Source of the DNA: Paenibacillus rhizovicinus
GTDB taxonomy: Bacteria; Bacillota; Bacilli; Paenibacillales; Paenibacillaceae
Direction: 5' to 3'
Assembly: GCF_010365285.1 (NCBI RefSeq)
Contig: NZ_CP048287.1
Location: 1-64,000, forward strand
Length of the DNA: 64,000 nucleotides
Position 1 is the stretch's first letter, and each line of letters starts with the position of its first letter. Both the position numbers and the translations under genes were made by a program. This document shows positions 16,709 to 25,267 of this stretch, piece after piece. The notes beneath the pieces were generated by a model. It did no database searches and had not been told where the DNA came from. It was given only the letters and a program-made list of their open reading frames with translations.

Positions 16709-17065
16709 CTATGACGATGTTGATCTAATCTGTTCGAACAACTGTTCTAGCGTGTATTCATTATCTTCTCTTTTTTCTATCTCTTGAAACTTATCTCTTA
16801 TTTTTTCTAATTCATCGTCTGTTTCAGCGTACAATGCATATCCTGAGACATCTTTTGCCTTAAACGCATATGTATAGCCTTCAAACAGATATTCTTTATC
16901 TGTTGAGCTCCTCCTTTCAATATAGCTAATAAAGTTTGCAAATGTTGTAAACTTTTTTGGAGCGCCTATTTCATTGATCGTTATGATTAAATCTTTTTTT
17001 GTTGAACCACGGAATACTACCCTTACCTTAAAAGGAAAAACAGACAACTCGGATCCGTTTGCCAT
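16709..17065 (-). CDS. Hypothetical protein, 118 aa
   Basis: I do not recognise a family. The protein is soluble, with a beta-rich N-terminal half (FKVRVVFRGSTKKDLIITI) and a charged helical C-terminus (DDELEKIRDKFQEIEKRED). GAAGGAAGG lies upstream of ATG 17065; a GTG at 17077 is the alternative start but sits too close to it. It is on the same strand as the CoiA-like gene and was probably its operon neighbour before the IS256 insertion separated them. Confidence 0.6.
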   Translation of the reverse strand: MANGSELSVFPFKVRVVFRGSTKKDLIITINEIGAPKKFTTFANFISYIERRSSTDKEYLFEGYTYAFKAKDVSGYALYAETDDELEKIRDKFQEIEKREDNEYTLEQLFEQIRSTSS

Positions 17066-17159
17066 ATCTGCCCACACCTTCCTTCTTCAAATCCACTGCT
17101 TTCTACATTTTATAACAAAACTGATGTTAATATATATGGTCCGAAAAATCAGCTAGCAA

Positions 17160-18057
17160 AGGCCACGAATGTTTAATAGAACCAGGTGCCGAACCATAGC
17201 TTGACCGGCAGTAGGCTGAGTCCTCCCCTACTGCGACCTTTGCGGCAATCTTTAGACAATAGATTCAAGACTGCGATTGCTGGGCACGGAGAAATTTCGT
17301 CATGCAGCTCGTCCGCGCTTGTGCCGGCGATCGCCTGCGGTCGATGGAGCCGCAACTAGAGGGAGCCCGGCGCATTGTTGTGCCGTCCACTTTTCTCGCG
17401 TCGTTCGTGAAGGGCATCCGAGCTTGAACGTCGACGTGCTGCCGCAAGGCCTTCGCTTCGAGACATCGGGCCAAAGGTAACCACCCCGCTGCGAGCCCCT
17501 TAAGGCTCCGTCTCCGGAGGGCGACATCAAAAGTCATGAATACACGTACGATGGCATACCGCTCTTTCGTACCGGGGAGCGGATCCGGATCCTGACACTT
17601 CGGACGAAACTATGCTGTTCGGCGACACTCGGCTCACGGCTTTCGCGGAGGAGGTAGCAGTCGGACATTCTACACGTAGCGCATGCCATGCACGGCATGG
17701 CGTTCGTGGTCCCGCCCGGCGGCTCGGCATTCCTTACGTCATGACCTTGACCAATTACTGTGCAATCTGCCCCAAGTCGACCCTGCTACGCAACGACCGG
17801 CGGCTCAGCGTAGGCCCGGGCGCTCGCGCCCAATCCATTCTCAATCCCCCTATCTATATTTCCTAGCTTTATCATTAAGTATTGCCAAGTCCAAAACAAC
17901 TAAACGAGGCTTCACCGGCAATTGTAGGGTAGGAGAAAACCCCCGGAGGGTAAGCAACTGTTAAAATTCCAATGCGACCAACCCTATCGCTATAATGCTA
18001 TAATGGAAAAAGTAAGGAATACGGATGATATATAAATTAGCTGCAGAGGGCGAGATA
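17160..18057. other. Stretch without an intact gene; GC-rich debris and a promoter-like end
   Basis: GC rises sharply between about 17,200 and 17,850, where a decayed glycosyltransferase is recognisable. From 17,860 to 18,057 the composition returns to normal, and TATAAT-like boxes at about 17,990-18,003 could serve the DUF4238 gene. Confidence 0.5.
17600..17850 (+). pseudogene. Decayed glycosyltransferase (GT4-like) fragment
   Basis: In one plus-strand frame, LGIPYVMTLTNYCAICPKS (about 17,727-17,785) matches the conserved 'GIPYVxTLHDYWxxCP' segment of family 4 glycosyltransferases, followed by LLRNDRRLSVGP, where a Cys-Gly motif is expected. The preceding AMHGMAFVV lies in another frame, so at least one frameshift separates them. 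Upstream debris to about 17,280 may belong to the same gene. It is not functional. Confidence 0.55.
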
Positions 18058-18900
18058 ATGGGTAAAACAGTAAAGAACCAACATTATGTGCCGCAAATCT
18101 ATCTTAGACATTTCACCAATAATTACAATCTCATTGGTGTAATCGAGAGCAAGACAGGAAATCGTTTTTCATGCAACATTAAAAACGTAGCAGCGGAAAG
18201 ATATTTTTATGATATCGACGAATTAGATGAACAGCCAATGGAAACGATTCTAAGCCGAATAGAACCTCTCTTCGCCACCATTTTTCCTAAAATTAAATCA
18301 AGGTTCATGCTGTCTAACCCTGAAAATGTATTTGAGACACACGATGTATTGGATTCTGACAGTTTTACATATGCAGCATTCTGGCTTACCTTACAACTCT
18401 ATCGTACTAAGAAGATGAGAAATGCATTCTATGATAGCTTTACAGCGCTAGCTAATTGGTTTATTACTGATTTCACTGAGCAAGTATCTCCTGCAGAGCT
18501 TCATGTTAAATTACTTCATAATCATGTACTACAAGATTTTGAACTTTCGAAATCAATGTTTACAGATTACTATTGGTCTGTGGCTGTAAATCAGACAGAG
18601 TGGCCATTTGTCACCTCGGACACTCCTGTAGTACGTTCACAAGCATTTGAACGAAGCGATAAAAATGTTACATGGATGGCGCAACAGTTGAATGAAGGGA
18701 ATATATCACATAATTATGGGACAGTCGTTACATACCCGTTTGATCCTATGTTCTCTCTTTTGCTGTGGGAAAAAAAGCACTTCCATTACATGCAGAGGTT
18801 TGATAACCGTTTCTTACCAGCAGATCAAATTACCGTGGTAATGATGAATAAGTCACAGATGGATAATTGTGAGAGACATGCTTTTCATAGAATTCAATAA
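18058..18900 (+). CDS. DUF4238-family protein
   Basis: 280 residues. The N-terminus KNQHYVPQIYLRHFT is the DUF4238 hallmark, and TEWPFVTSDTPVV and NYGTVVTYPFDPMFSLLL also match that family. The role is unknown; such genes are scattered in accessory regions of diverse bacteria. The start ATG 18058 has GAGGGCGAG upstream; an in-frame ATG at 18025 has no ribosome site. It is flanked by glycosyltransferase debris and a terminator, so it stands alone. Confidence 0.8.
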   Translation: MGKTVKNQHYVPQIYLRHFTNNYNLIGVIESKTGNRFSCNIKNVAAERYFYDIDELDEQPMETILSRIEPLFATIFPKIKSRFMLSNPENVFETHDVLDSDSFTYAAFWLTLQLYRTKKMRNAFYDSFTALANWFITDFTEQVSPAELHVKLLHNHVLQDFELSKSMFTDYYWSVAVNQTEWPFVTSDTPVVRSQAFERSDKNVTWMAQQLNEGNISHNYGTVVTYPFDPMFSLLLWEKKHFHYMQRFDNRFLPADQITVVMMNKSQMDNCERHAFHRIQ

Positions 18901-19154
18901 AGCATCCAGTTGTTTATCTGTTGCCGAATGCTGGCTTTTCTGCAACCGTTTCACAGGGCCGCTGTCAAAGCGACCCTTTTTTTCTTTGGCCCCCTCTTCG
19001 ATCAATCTATCGTGAGTCTACCCAGTGCTGAGCCCGCTGCACTTCCCAGACGGCCGGAAAACCACCGGCGCCCCAAAATGTTTGCATAGACTGGCAATAT
19101 CTTTTATCACTAAACGACGCCAAACCTTTACCCATTTCGAAGCAGGAAATAGCG
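18901..19154. other. Intergenic stretch with terminator
   Basis: Apart from the hairpin at 18954-18983, nothing recognisable is seen. Confidence 0.5.
18954..18983 (+). terminator. Terminator (copy 2 of the repeated hairpin)
   Basis: AGGGCCGCT and AGCGACCCT pair and are followed by eight Ts. It lies about 55 nt after the DUF4238 stop. It differs from the copy at 13374-13410 by one loop base and the T-run length. Confidence 0.8.
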
Positions 19155-19514
19155 ATGTATCAGCGAATATTTAGACTAATGAACCGCATTAAATTCACGT
19201 TTAATGCAGTTCAAATTCTAAGAGACTTTTTTGGAGGCCAGATACAAATGCCTTATACTTTTGATGCTATTTTGGGTCTAATTTCAGATATACGAGAGAA
19301 TGGTGTAATTACAATACGCAGGGATCGTTATGAAGAATTCGACTCCGCTGGATACTTCTCAATGATTAATGACTTTCGCTCAATTTTGAAAAATGCAGGA
19401 TTTGATTTCGTTGAAGATGTTTTAGAGCCGGGAGTAATTTGGTTTGAAGTAAGCCCGTCCCAACAAGAACGACTTCGTTATGGATCTTCTGTTAAAGACG
19501 GGAGCGGAAAATGA
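19155..19514 (+). CDS. Hypothetical protein, 119 aa, coupled to a recombinase
   Basis: No family recognised. It is a soluble alpha/beta protein with a basic N-terminus (YQRIFRLMNRIKFTF), and AGGAAA lies about 8 nt before ATG 19155. Its TGA (19512-19514) directly abuts the ATG of the recombinase fragment at 19515, so the two were made as a coupled pair. It may be an accessory factor of the recombinase, by position only. Confidence 0.55.
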   Translation: MYQRIFRLMNRIKFTFNAVQILRDFFGGQIQMPYTFDAILGLISDIRENGVITIRRDRYEEFDSAGYFSMINDFRSILKNAGFDFVEDVLEPGVIWFEVSPSQQERLRYGSSVKDGSGK

Positions 19515-20443
19515 ATGCACATTGCGGAGTTGCACGAGGAAGAATTGGAGATGTTTCTGATCTGGCTTAAAGATCGGTCGTACACACAAGATACGCAGAA
19601 CGCCTATGTACATGACGTTAAGGCGTTCTTACATAGTAAACCCGAAAACTAATCAGCGCTATGCGTAAAATAGACATCATGGCTCATCTTACGAATATTA
19701 GAAAGAGTGGATCCGGTGATGGCGCTCGAAATCGATCGCTTCCTGCTATCCGTCTGTTTTTTAAGGTTATGATTGAGTTTGGCCGTATCGAGTTAAACCC
19801 TGCTATAGAAGTTCCGAAGTCGAAAGTAGAAAAGAATAGAGTCCCGGTGTACATTGAGCAGAGTAATCTCGGGGATTTACTTCAATTGGTCAATTCAAAA
19901 TATCGTACTCGCGACGTTACAATCCTTGCTTTAATGTCGTATTGTGGACTCCGTGTCGGTGAAATTCATCGACTTAACCTCACTGACTTCAATGAGCAAG
20001 CCAGGCAACTTGCAGTACTCGGCAAAGGACGGAAATGGAGGTATATACCGCTTCCGCCCACTCTAATCGAGCTTCTCAAACAATACCTTACTGAAAGACT
20101 ACAGCCCAGGAGAAGTCAAGAGAGCGCTTTTTTTATTTCGCGCCTTGGCCGCCGGATCTCCAAACGTGCTATCCAGGATGTAGCTGAGAAAACATTTGAT
20201 TCGTTTAAGCAAACAAATCTTCAATATAAGGACGTTACACTGTCCTCCCATAAATTACGACATTCATTTGCTACGAATTTGTTTGCTACCGGTAAAGTTG
20301 ATTTGAGAACGCTACAAGAGCTGCTTGGTCATGCTGACATCTCGACCACACAAATCTATACCCACGTTAATGATCATGCAAAGAAGGAAGCGATGATGAC
20401 CATTCAACCAATATTGCCTCGAAATCTACACCAATACCAATAA
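19515..20443 (+). pseudogene. Tyrosine recombinase (XerC/D-like), split by a frameshift
   Basis: The N-terminal SAM-like domain (MHIAELHEEELEMFLIWLKD...) is read from ATG 19515 to a TAA at 19650-19652. The rest lies in the -1 frame, continuing LISAMRKIDIMAHL. The catalytic domain is complete: GLRVGEI (Arg), SHKLRHSFATNLF (His-x-x-Arg), LLGHADISTTQIYTHV (His and nucleophile Tyr). ATG 19661 could restart translation of the catalytic part alone (to 20443), but without the core-binding domain. One inserted base near 19645-19649 would restore one protein of about 310 residues. It may be the old integrase of the surrounding element. Confidence 0.85.
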
Positions 20444-20728
20444 CCGTGCTTACCGATCGGACAGTCGCGCAAATCAGAACGGATACGTTCTTAATATCGG
20501 CGTTAAAGCTCCTGTGCGCTCAAGTTGCCACCACTCATCGTTTTGCCAGCTCTTGCATGGGGGTGCTCTATTCAGAAGGCGGTATCGATGATGGCAACAT
20601 TAACGAAGGTGCAACGTACGAGGAAGACGATATGTTCGAGTACGATGAGTGTGAGGCACAGTTCCCTTTGGTGGTGCCTTCTCATCCTGGGATGATTACT
20701 ATCGTTACATTGGTGCTATGTAGGTTCT

Positions 20729-20764
20729 ATGCTCTCTATATGCTAATGGGTATATAGGGAGCAT
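20729..20764 (+). repeat. Hairpin 1 of a related pair
   Basis: ATGCTCTCTATAT and ATATAGGGAGCAT pair with one G-T. The same TCTATGCTCTCTAT...TAGGGAGC pattern recurs 95 nt downstream. No T-run follows this copy. Confidence 0.7.
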
Positions 20765-20823
20765 CTTTAAGGGGCCGAACGATAGTGAGGCCATAGCAGT
20801 CTCTTATATACTCATGTGTCTAT

Positions 20824-20858
20824 GCTCTCTATGCCTATAAGGTGTAGGGAGCTTTTTT
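20824..20858 (+). terminator. Hairpin 2 of the pair; rho-independent terminator
   Basis: GCTCTCTA and TAGGGAGC form an 8-bp stem with a 13-nt loop, followed by six Ts. It is the best terminator for the recombinase unit. Confidence 0.75.
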
Positions 20859-20921
20859 ATTTTCCCGCTCCCCTTCCTCGCCTTGTTAACGGATCGTAAT
20901 GTTCCGCTTCATACGAAGGAG

Positions 20922-20956
20922 AAAGAACTGTCCGGAGAATCGGACAGTTGTTCTTT
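20922..20956 (-). terminator. Hairpin after the HAWLH-motif gene
   Basis: AAAGAACTGTCCG pairs with CGGACAGTT..CTTT around a 6-nt loop, directly beyond the stop of the minus-strand gene at 20958. Confidence 0.65.
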
Positions 20957-20957
20957 G

Positions 20958-21746
20958 TTAGTCCAAATATTTCGTGTATACACTGTCGCTTTGACCAGTG
21001 ATTTTATTTTTATTACCACGCATCGCGCACATGCTGGCTTCACCAGCAAAATAAGACGTGTACTTACCCGCCGGATGACGATATCCTTCACGGTGAAGCC
21101 ACGCATGCTGCAATGCACCGAATTTAAAAGAACCAAGAATGGTTGTCTTGGAAATTGTTGTTGGGTTTACAGTCACAGTTAAGGAATTGGTTTCAGGATT
21201 GGAAGCGTTGACGCCTTTGACGATAAAATCGCTGTTTGATTTTTCGTACATGATATAAGCCTTAGCGGCTTGCCCAAAGCCATTTGCTCTTATTTGAGTT
21301 GTAAAACCATCCATTTGAACAGATGCTGCGGCTGCGCCGTTGGCAAGCTTTTCTTCAAACCAAACAGGTGCTAAATTAAACTTTGCGTATTTGTTTACGC
21401 ATGCTTGATACCTAGAAGAACCTTGTTCATCTACCTCAATATAATGGTCCCTCCAAAAGCTTAAAGCGCCAGCAATCATATTACGTATTTGACTAACTTG
21501 CGTTGTCGTAAACCTTGTATCCACATAAAAGCTTATCGTTGCTGGCAGCGTATCTGACACTGGAGCATTAGGCACGACAACCGTTATTTTCTTATACGTT
21601 GCAGCTACATGTACTTTTGAAACGCCTTTACAACGTCTTCTCTCTTTCAACACAGATACATTCGCCATCGGGATTCCTAGATGACGTCGTTTATCTTTCA
21701 ACTTTATCATCTCCATCTCACAATGCATGTAGGGTATCTTATTCAT
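20958..21746 (-). CDS. Unknown protein with a His-rich HAWLHREGYRHP motif
   Basis: 262 residues, family not recognised. The N-terminus is basic (KLKDKRRHLGIPM, VLKERRRCKG). The middle is beta-rich (ATISFYVDTRFTTTQVSQ). The C-terminal third has LQHAWLHREGYRHPAGKYT, in which H-x3-H and a third His could form a zinc site, followed by YFAGEASMCAMRG. This arrangement recalls small metallopeptidases, but HExxH itself is absent (H-A-W-L-H). GAGGGAGGG lies just before ATG 21746. No signal peptide is present. Both flanks are accessory DNA. Confidence 0.55.
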   Translation of the reverse strand: MNKIPYMHCEMEMIKLKDKRRHLGIPMANVSVLKERRRCKGVSKVHVAATYKKITVVVPNAPVSDTLPATISFYVDTRFTTTQVSQIRNMIAGALSFWRDHYIEVDEQGSSRYQACVNKYAKFNLAPVWFEEKLANGAAAASVQMDGFTTQIRANGFGQAAKAYIMYEKSNSDFIVKGVNASNPETNSLTVTVNPTTISKTTILGSFKFGALQHAWLHREGYRHPAGKYTSYFAGEASMCAMRGNKNKITGQSDSVYTKYLD

Positions 21747-21999
21747 TTCCCTCCCTCGCTGACCCGGCTATATAGGCAGTGTGACTTTTTTGTTTCCCGT
21801 TTCCAAAGATGATGGGTTACTATGGATTTTTATCAACTTGCATTTTTTCTTGCGTAAAATAGGAGGTGGAGAGGGGGCCCGCTCCTACAACTTAACAAAT
21901 TTCAGCCTGCTGCGAATTCCGGCACGCTGCAGCAGCGGCGGGCCACTTATCAGTCCGTGTCCGGACAATCGTTTCTCCTCGTGCAGGATTGCACGTTTA

Positions 22000-22170
22000 C
22001 TATCTCAGTAATGTCTTAATCGTATATTTTACCCTACGCCATATATCCGATAGCGGAATGATCTGCCCTTTAGCGTATGTGAAGAAGATGAGCATCATCA
22101 AGTACCCCACTGTTATCCCAACTTCTTTGAAATACATGTGCTCCACAAACCCGAGTGCAAAGTAAACCAT
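22000..22170 (-). CDS. Small membrane protein, 56 aa
   Basis: An ORF from ATG 22170 to TAG 22000, in the same frame as the preceding gene and separated from it by that gene's TGA. MVYFALGFVEHMYF and ITVGYLMMLIFFTYA look like one or two membrane helices, and the tail is basic (WRRVKYTIKTLLR). The ribosome site is weak (AGGCGAG about 12 nt upstream), so coupling to the gene at 22207-22719 is likely. Family unknown. Confidence 0.45.
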   Translation of the reverse strand: MVYFALGFVEHMYFKEVGITVGYLMMLIFFTYAKGQIIPLSDIWRRVKYTIKTLLR

Positions 22171-22206
22171 AAGTTTTACTGCTCGCCTAAAAAATTCTGC
22201 AATGTT

Positions 22207-22719
22207 TCATCCATTGGAGTCTCTCCCCTTTACGTTAATCATTTCGTCTATCCATTCGTCATCCAAGAAACCCTTATATTCGTCCATTTGGATTCGGAAA
22301 ACGAAACCCGCTTCCTCTCTTATCGGACTTTCACAGCTGTTCACCCGAGATATGAGCTCGTGACATATTCCCCCAGCTTCCATTAATAATTCTCTCTGCG
22401 GATACTCGCTTGCATTTTCAAACACCTCTTCTGCTTGCTCAACTGTGGCTGCCAAAATCGGTTTACACTCCCAGATCGGACCGGACAAATACTTGGCTGA
22501 TCCTTTTTTTGAATCCGCGCCAGCTATGGCCAATAAAATTTCCGCCCTGTGCTCCGTATGAATTACCGTAATCCAGATCCTCCACCCCACCTGATGACGT
22601 ACAGAGAATGATAGACTCTCCACTCCCGCTTCAGTTTGAATAGTACGAGTTTGAGCAAATTCTCGAGCTGCTCTCCAAACATCACACTTACTACCAGTAA
22701 AATTCTTGACGACTTCCAT
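22207..22719 (-). CDS. Hypothetical protein, 170 aa
   Basis: Not recognised. It is a soluble protein with an excellent ribosome site (AAGGAGG, about 6 nt before ATG 22719). It has a beta-rich core (SLSFSVRHQVGWRIWITVIH) and an acidic C-terminus (DEYKGFLDDEWIDEM). Likely co-transcribed with the 56-aa membrane protein that follows. Confidence 0.6.
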   Translation of the reverse strand: MEVVKNFTGSKCDVWRAAREFAQTRTIQTEAGVESLSFSVRHQVGWRIWITVIHTEHRAEILLAIAGADSKKGSAKYLSGPIWECKPILAATVEQAEEVFENASEYPQRELLMEAGGICHELISRVNSCESPIREEAGFVFRIQMDEYKGFLDDEWIDEMINVKGRDSNG

Positions 22720-22749
22720 CCTAGTTCCTCCTTTTTTTCAAAACGAAAA

Positions 22750-22796
22750 GAAGCACCAACAAGCAGAGGGTATCATCCCTCGCTCATTGGTGCTTC
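22750..22796 (-). terminator. Hairpin after the diguanylate cyclase gene
   Basis: GAAGCACCAA and TTGGTGCTTC form the outer stem with AGGG/CCCT inside. It lies between the GGDEF gene stop (22861) and the start of the next minus-strand gene. Confidence 0.65.
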
Positions 22797-22860
22797 CAAC
22801 GGTTCTTTGCCTATTGGCTATATATGGATACTACCATGATTCGAATTCGCTTGCAAGTGA

Positions 22861-23970
22861 TCAGCTTACGAGCATCGCCAACTGCTCTTCGGAGAGAGTC
22901 GAGTACCCATGCACACGATTTTTTCCGGACTTCTTGGAAACATACATCGCCTTGTCCGCATGCGTAATGAGCGAATCCGACGAGTCTCCTTCTGCAAGCG
23001 AGGCATAACCAATGCTGGCCGTAACAGAGGTTTCTTCCTCGATGCGAGCTCGTATCCGCTCGGCAAGGTCAGCTACATTGATGGATAAATCGTCGATTAG
23101 CATGACCATCTCCTCCCCGCCATACCTGCCGGCTATACCAACCTCCTCCGACTCTTCTTTTAGAATCGAGGCAACGGCCTTGAGGGCCCGATCCCCTTCC
23201 GCATGACCGCGGGTATCGTTCAGCTTCTTGAAATTGTCTAAATCAAAAAAAACAACCGATATCGGATTACCATCCGCGACCAAAAAAGAGACGGTTGTAT
23301 AGAAGTAGAATCGATTGTATAAGCCTGTCAAAGGATCTCTTGTAGATTTATTGTAACTGGATTCCATCAGGGATAAAACTTTGTCGAGTATGATGAGAAA
23401 CAGCACCACAAAAAATGATATCCGGAATAGGTTATCGGCTGCAGCAATTCCCGCACCCAGTGAAGTGTATCGTTCAAAAAAATGGGCAAGTGTAGCAAGA
23501 GCGTACATACCATTTCCGATTTGATATTTCGTTGCGCCATCGTCAAGCAAAGGCCGAATTGCGAAGAAAGCGAATCCTACAAGAAAAATTGCATAGATGC
23601 CGCTCGCTAAGGGGAAAAACGAGACCAGTGCAGCAATTCCTAGTAAAATATATGATGTTTTAGATACTTTTTTTGTCGTTCCCCCATAAAGTTGATAAAC
23701 GCCTATATTCGCCAGAATAAACGAAGTGGTGTTGACGAGATTGTGAGCTATGCTTATCCCACGCCCTTGAGCTACCATAAAGGACGCTCCAAGCAGTAAA
23801 ATTTGCCCTAATAGAGAAAACGCCATACACAGAGACAGCGTGAGATATGCCCGTTTCTGACGGCTGATTAGCAATCTTATTGAAAGGAATAACATTAGCA
23901 GCATGATTAAAATGGTCAAAGAAGCATAGTAAACTTCGCCTGTAGCTCCGGTAAGAATCGTATTAGCCAT
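22861..23970 (-). CDS. Membrane diguanylate cyclase (GGDEF)
   Basis: 369 residues: six or seven helices over the first 195 residues, then a GGDEF domain starting DPLTGLYNRFYF. The active-site loop reads RYGGEEMVML, so GGEEM replaces GGDEF, which is compatible with activity. The domain is complete to ADKAMYVSKKSGKN. No RxxD inhibitory site is seen five residues before the loop. It makes cyclic di-GMP from two GTP. The window also contains a cyclic-di-GMP riboswitch (49072-49152) and a HD-GYP phosphodiesterase (35275-35910), so synthesis, breakdown and sensing are all encoded within 27 kb. Confidence 0.92.
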   Translation of the reverse strand: MANTILTGATGEVYYASLTILIMLLMLFLSIRLLISRQKRAYLTLSLCMAFSLLGQILLLGASFMVAQGRGISIAHNLVNTTSFILANIGVYQLYGGTTKKVSKTSYILLGIAALVSFFPLASGIYAIFLVGFAFFAIRPLLDDGATKYQIGNGMYALATLAHFFERYTSLGAGIAAADNLFRISFFVVLFLIILDKVLSLMESSYNKSTRDPLTGLYNRFYFYTTVSFLVADGNPISVVFFDLDNFKKLNDTRGHAEGDRALKAVASILKEESEEVGIAGRYGGEEMVMLIDDLSINVADLAERIRARIEEETSVTASIGYASLAEGDSSDSLITHADKAMYVSKKSGKNRVHGYSTLSEEQLAMLVS

Positions 23971-24412
23971 CGTTCTTTTCTCCTCCGCTATGAATTAGGA
24001 ACTGTTCTGTCTTGTTCAACATCATCATAAACTCCCCCTGCACTATAGCCGTTTCTACTGGATCTCTTCCAGACTTCATCTTTCTGCACACGTTATTGTT
24101 CTCTTGTTTATTCCACTAATCCCTTTGTTTGTTCCCTGTGTAGCCAGATTCATCTAACTCTTCTTCCTTCAGCACAAGAAATGTAATAATTAAGTCAAAG
24201 TTAGTTTTTACCGATTACGCAGAATGATAAATGCCCCCCAAATGCTTGTATATTAGTTACTTATTTGATATACATATATCATACCATATATTGTAATTCG
24301 CATCACGAGTATCTAATCTTCAGAACAGATTGCCTTGCTTTTAATAGCATCTTAAAAACGCATTTATCCCGTCAGCAAACAAATTAAATAATAAAAACGA
24401 GGAGTGTTCAGT
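23971..24412. other. Divergent intergenic region
   Basis: AT-rich stretch between the divergent cyclase and prepilin peptidase genes; promoters for both must lie here. TATATATC-type boxes occur at about 24,270-24,290. No gene or hairpin was recognised. Confidence 0.4.
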
Positions 24413-25069
24413 ATGCGTCCATATTTTATTTTCAGCTTTGCTGTAGCATTAGGTTTCTGGATAGGAGGTTATTTAAGACACTTATCACCGAGAATTCCCT
24501 TGCTGTGCCATCCATCCTCCCCATTAATGGCTCGTTTAGCAATGGCTACTACAATCGGTCTTACTGTCCTATTTGTCGATTATTCAAAGGAGTGGCTCAT
24601 CGCAATACCATTTGCAGCAGCACTCATCATGATTTGCTTTCTCGATTTTCGATACAAAATCATTCCAGACTTTATTACTCTACCTGGCATTCTAATTGTT
24701 ACAGCTCTTCGATCATGGATACACCCACTTCCTTTCTTGAACTATATTATAGCTGCAATCGTTGGCGCAGGAATTTTTTATGCCATTGCTTTAATGATGC
24801 AGCTTTCTAAAGGAAGTAATTCCATTGGCGGTGGCGATATAAAGCTACTTTTTTTAACTGGACTCGTTCTTGGCATTAAGCTGTCCATCCTCGCCTTCGC
24901 GCTCTTTTGCTTGGCGGGTATGATAACTGGAATCATTATTGTGTTATCGGGCAAATATAGAAGAGACATGCTAATCCCTTTTGGCCCCTTTATCGCTTGT
25001 TCAACTCTCGTTTGTTATCTTTGGGGTAGTCATTTTGAAAGCTGGATCATTGGAAAGATGCTTTATTGA
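24413..25069 (+). CDS. Prepilin peptidase, TadV/CpaA-type
   Basis: 219 residues with six or seven helices. The two catalytic aspartates of type IV prepilin peptidases are present: D78 in CFLDFRYKIIPD and D142 in the GxGD motif IGGGDIKL. The N-terminal methylase domain of PilD is absent, as in the short Tad forms. The start ATG 24413 has GAGGAG 8 nt upstream. It would cut the leader peptides of the pseudopilins and mini-pilins encoded at 36.0-37.7 kb on the other strand. Confidence 0.92.
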   Translation: MRPYFIFSFAVALGFWIGGYLRHLSPRIPLLCHPSSPLMARLAMATTIGLTVLFVDYSKEWLIAIPFAAALIMICFLDFRYKIIPDFITLPGILIVTALRSWIHPLPFLNYIIAAIVGAGIFYAIALMMQLSKGSNSIGGGDIKLLFLTGLVLGIKLSILAFALFCLAGMITGIIIVLSGKYRRDMLIPFGPFIACSTLVCYLWGSHFESWIIGKMLY

Positions 25070-25225
25070 AGATTGATGCCAGCGTTTACGTTCTGTCCCC
25101 TTGCGAAAACTGATCAGGAGATCGGCTGAATGACTCGTATGACTTGGAATAACAAATAGTCTCTACACTTATTCAAGTTCCTATTGATATAGCTTTTCTC
25201 CGCCCAATCTCAAATAAGAAAAAAT

Positions 25226-25254
25226 GAGGCCGCCTCGTTAGAGACGGCCTTTAT
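25226..25254. terminator. Bidirectional terminator between convergent genes
   Basis: GAGGCCGCCTC and GAGACGGCCTT pair around GTTA. It lies between the prepilin peptidase and the end of the giant surface protein gene. Confidence 0.75.
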
Positions 25255-25267
25255 TCTTGCCTAAAAC

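Larger units (their letters stand above)
20444..20957. other. Non-coding stretch with three hairpins
   Basis: A plus-strand frame of 103 codons (20446-20757) ends inside the first hairpin and shows no family resemblance, so it is rejected. The stretch carries twin related hairpins (20729-20764, 20824-20858) and a third at 20922-20956. Confidence 0.55.

Noticed and set aside
19640-19655. Programmed -1 frameshift in the recombinase
   Set aside because: The required frame change is -1, but no X-XXY-YYZ slippery heptamer or downstream pseudoknot was found; mutation is simpler.
20446-20757. 103-codon ORF after the recombinase
   Set aside because: It ends within a hairpin, lacks a ribosome site and has irregular composition.
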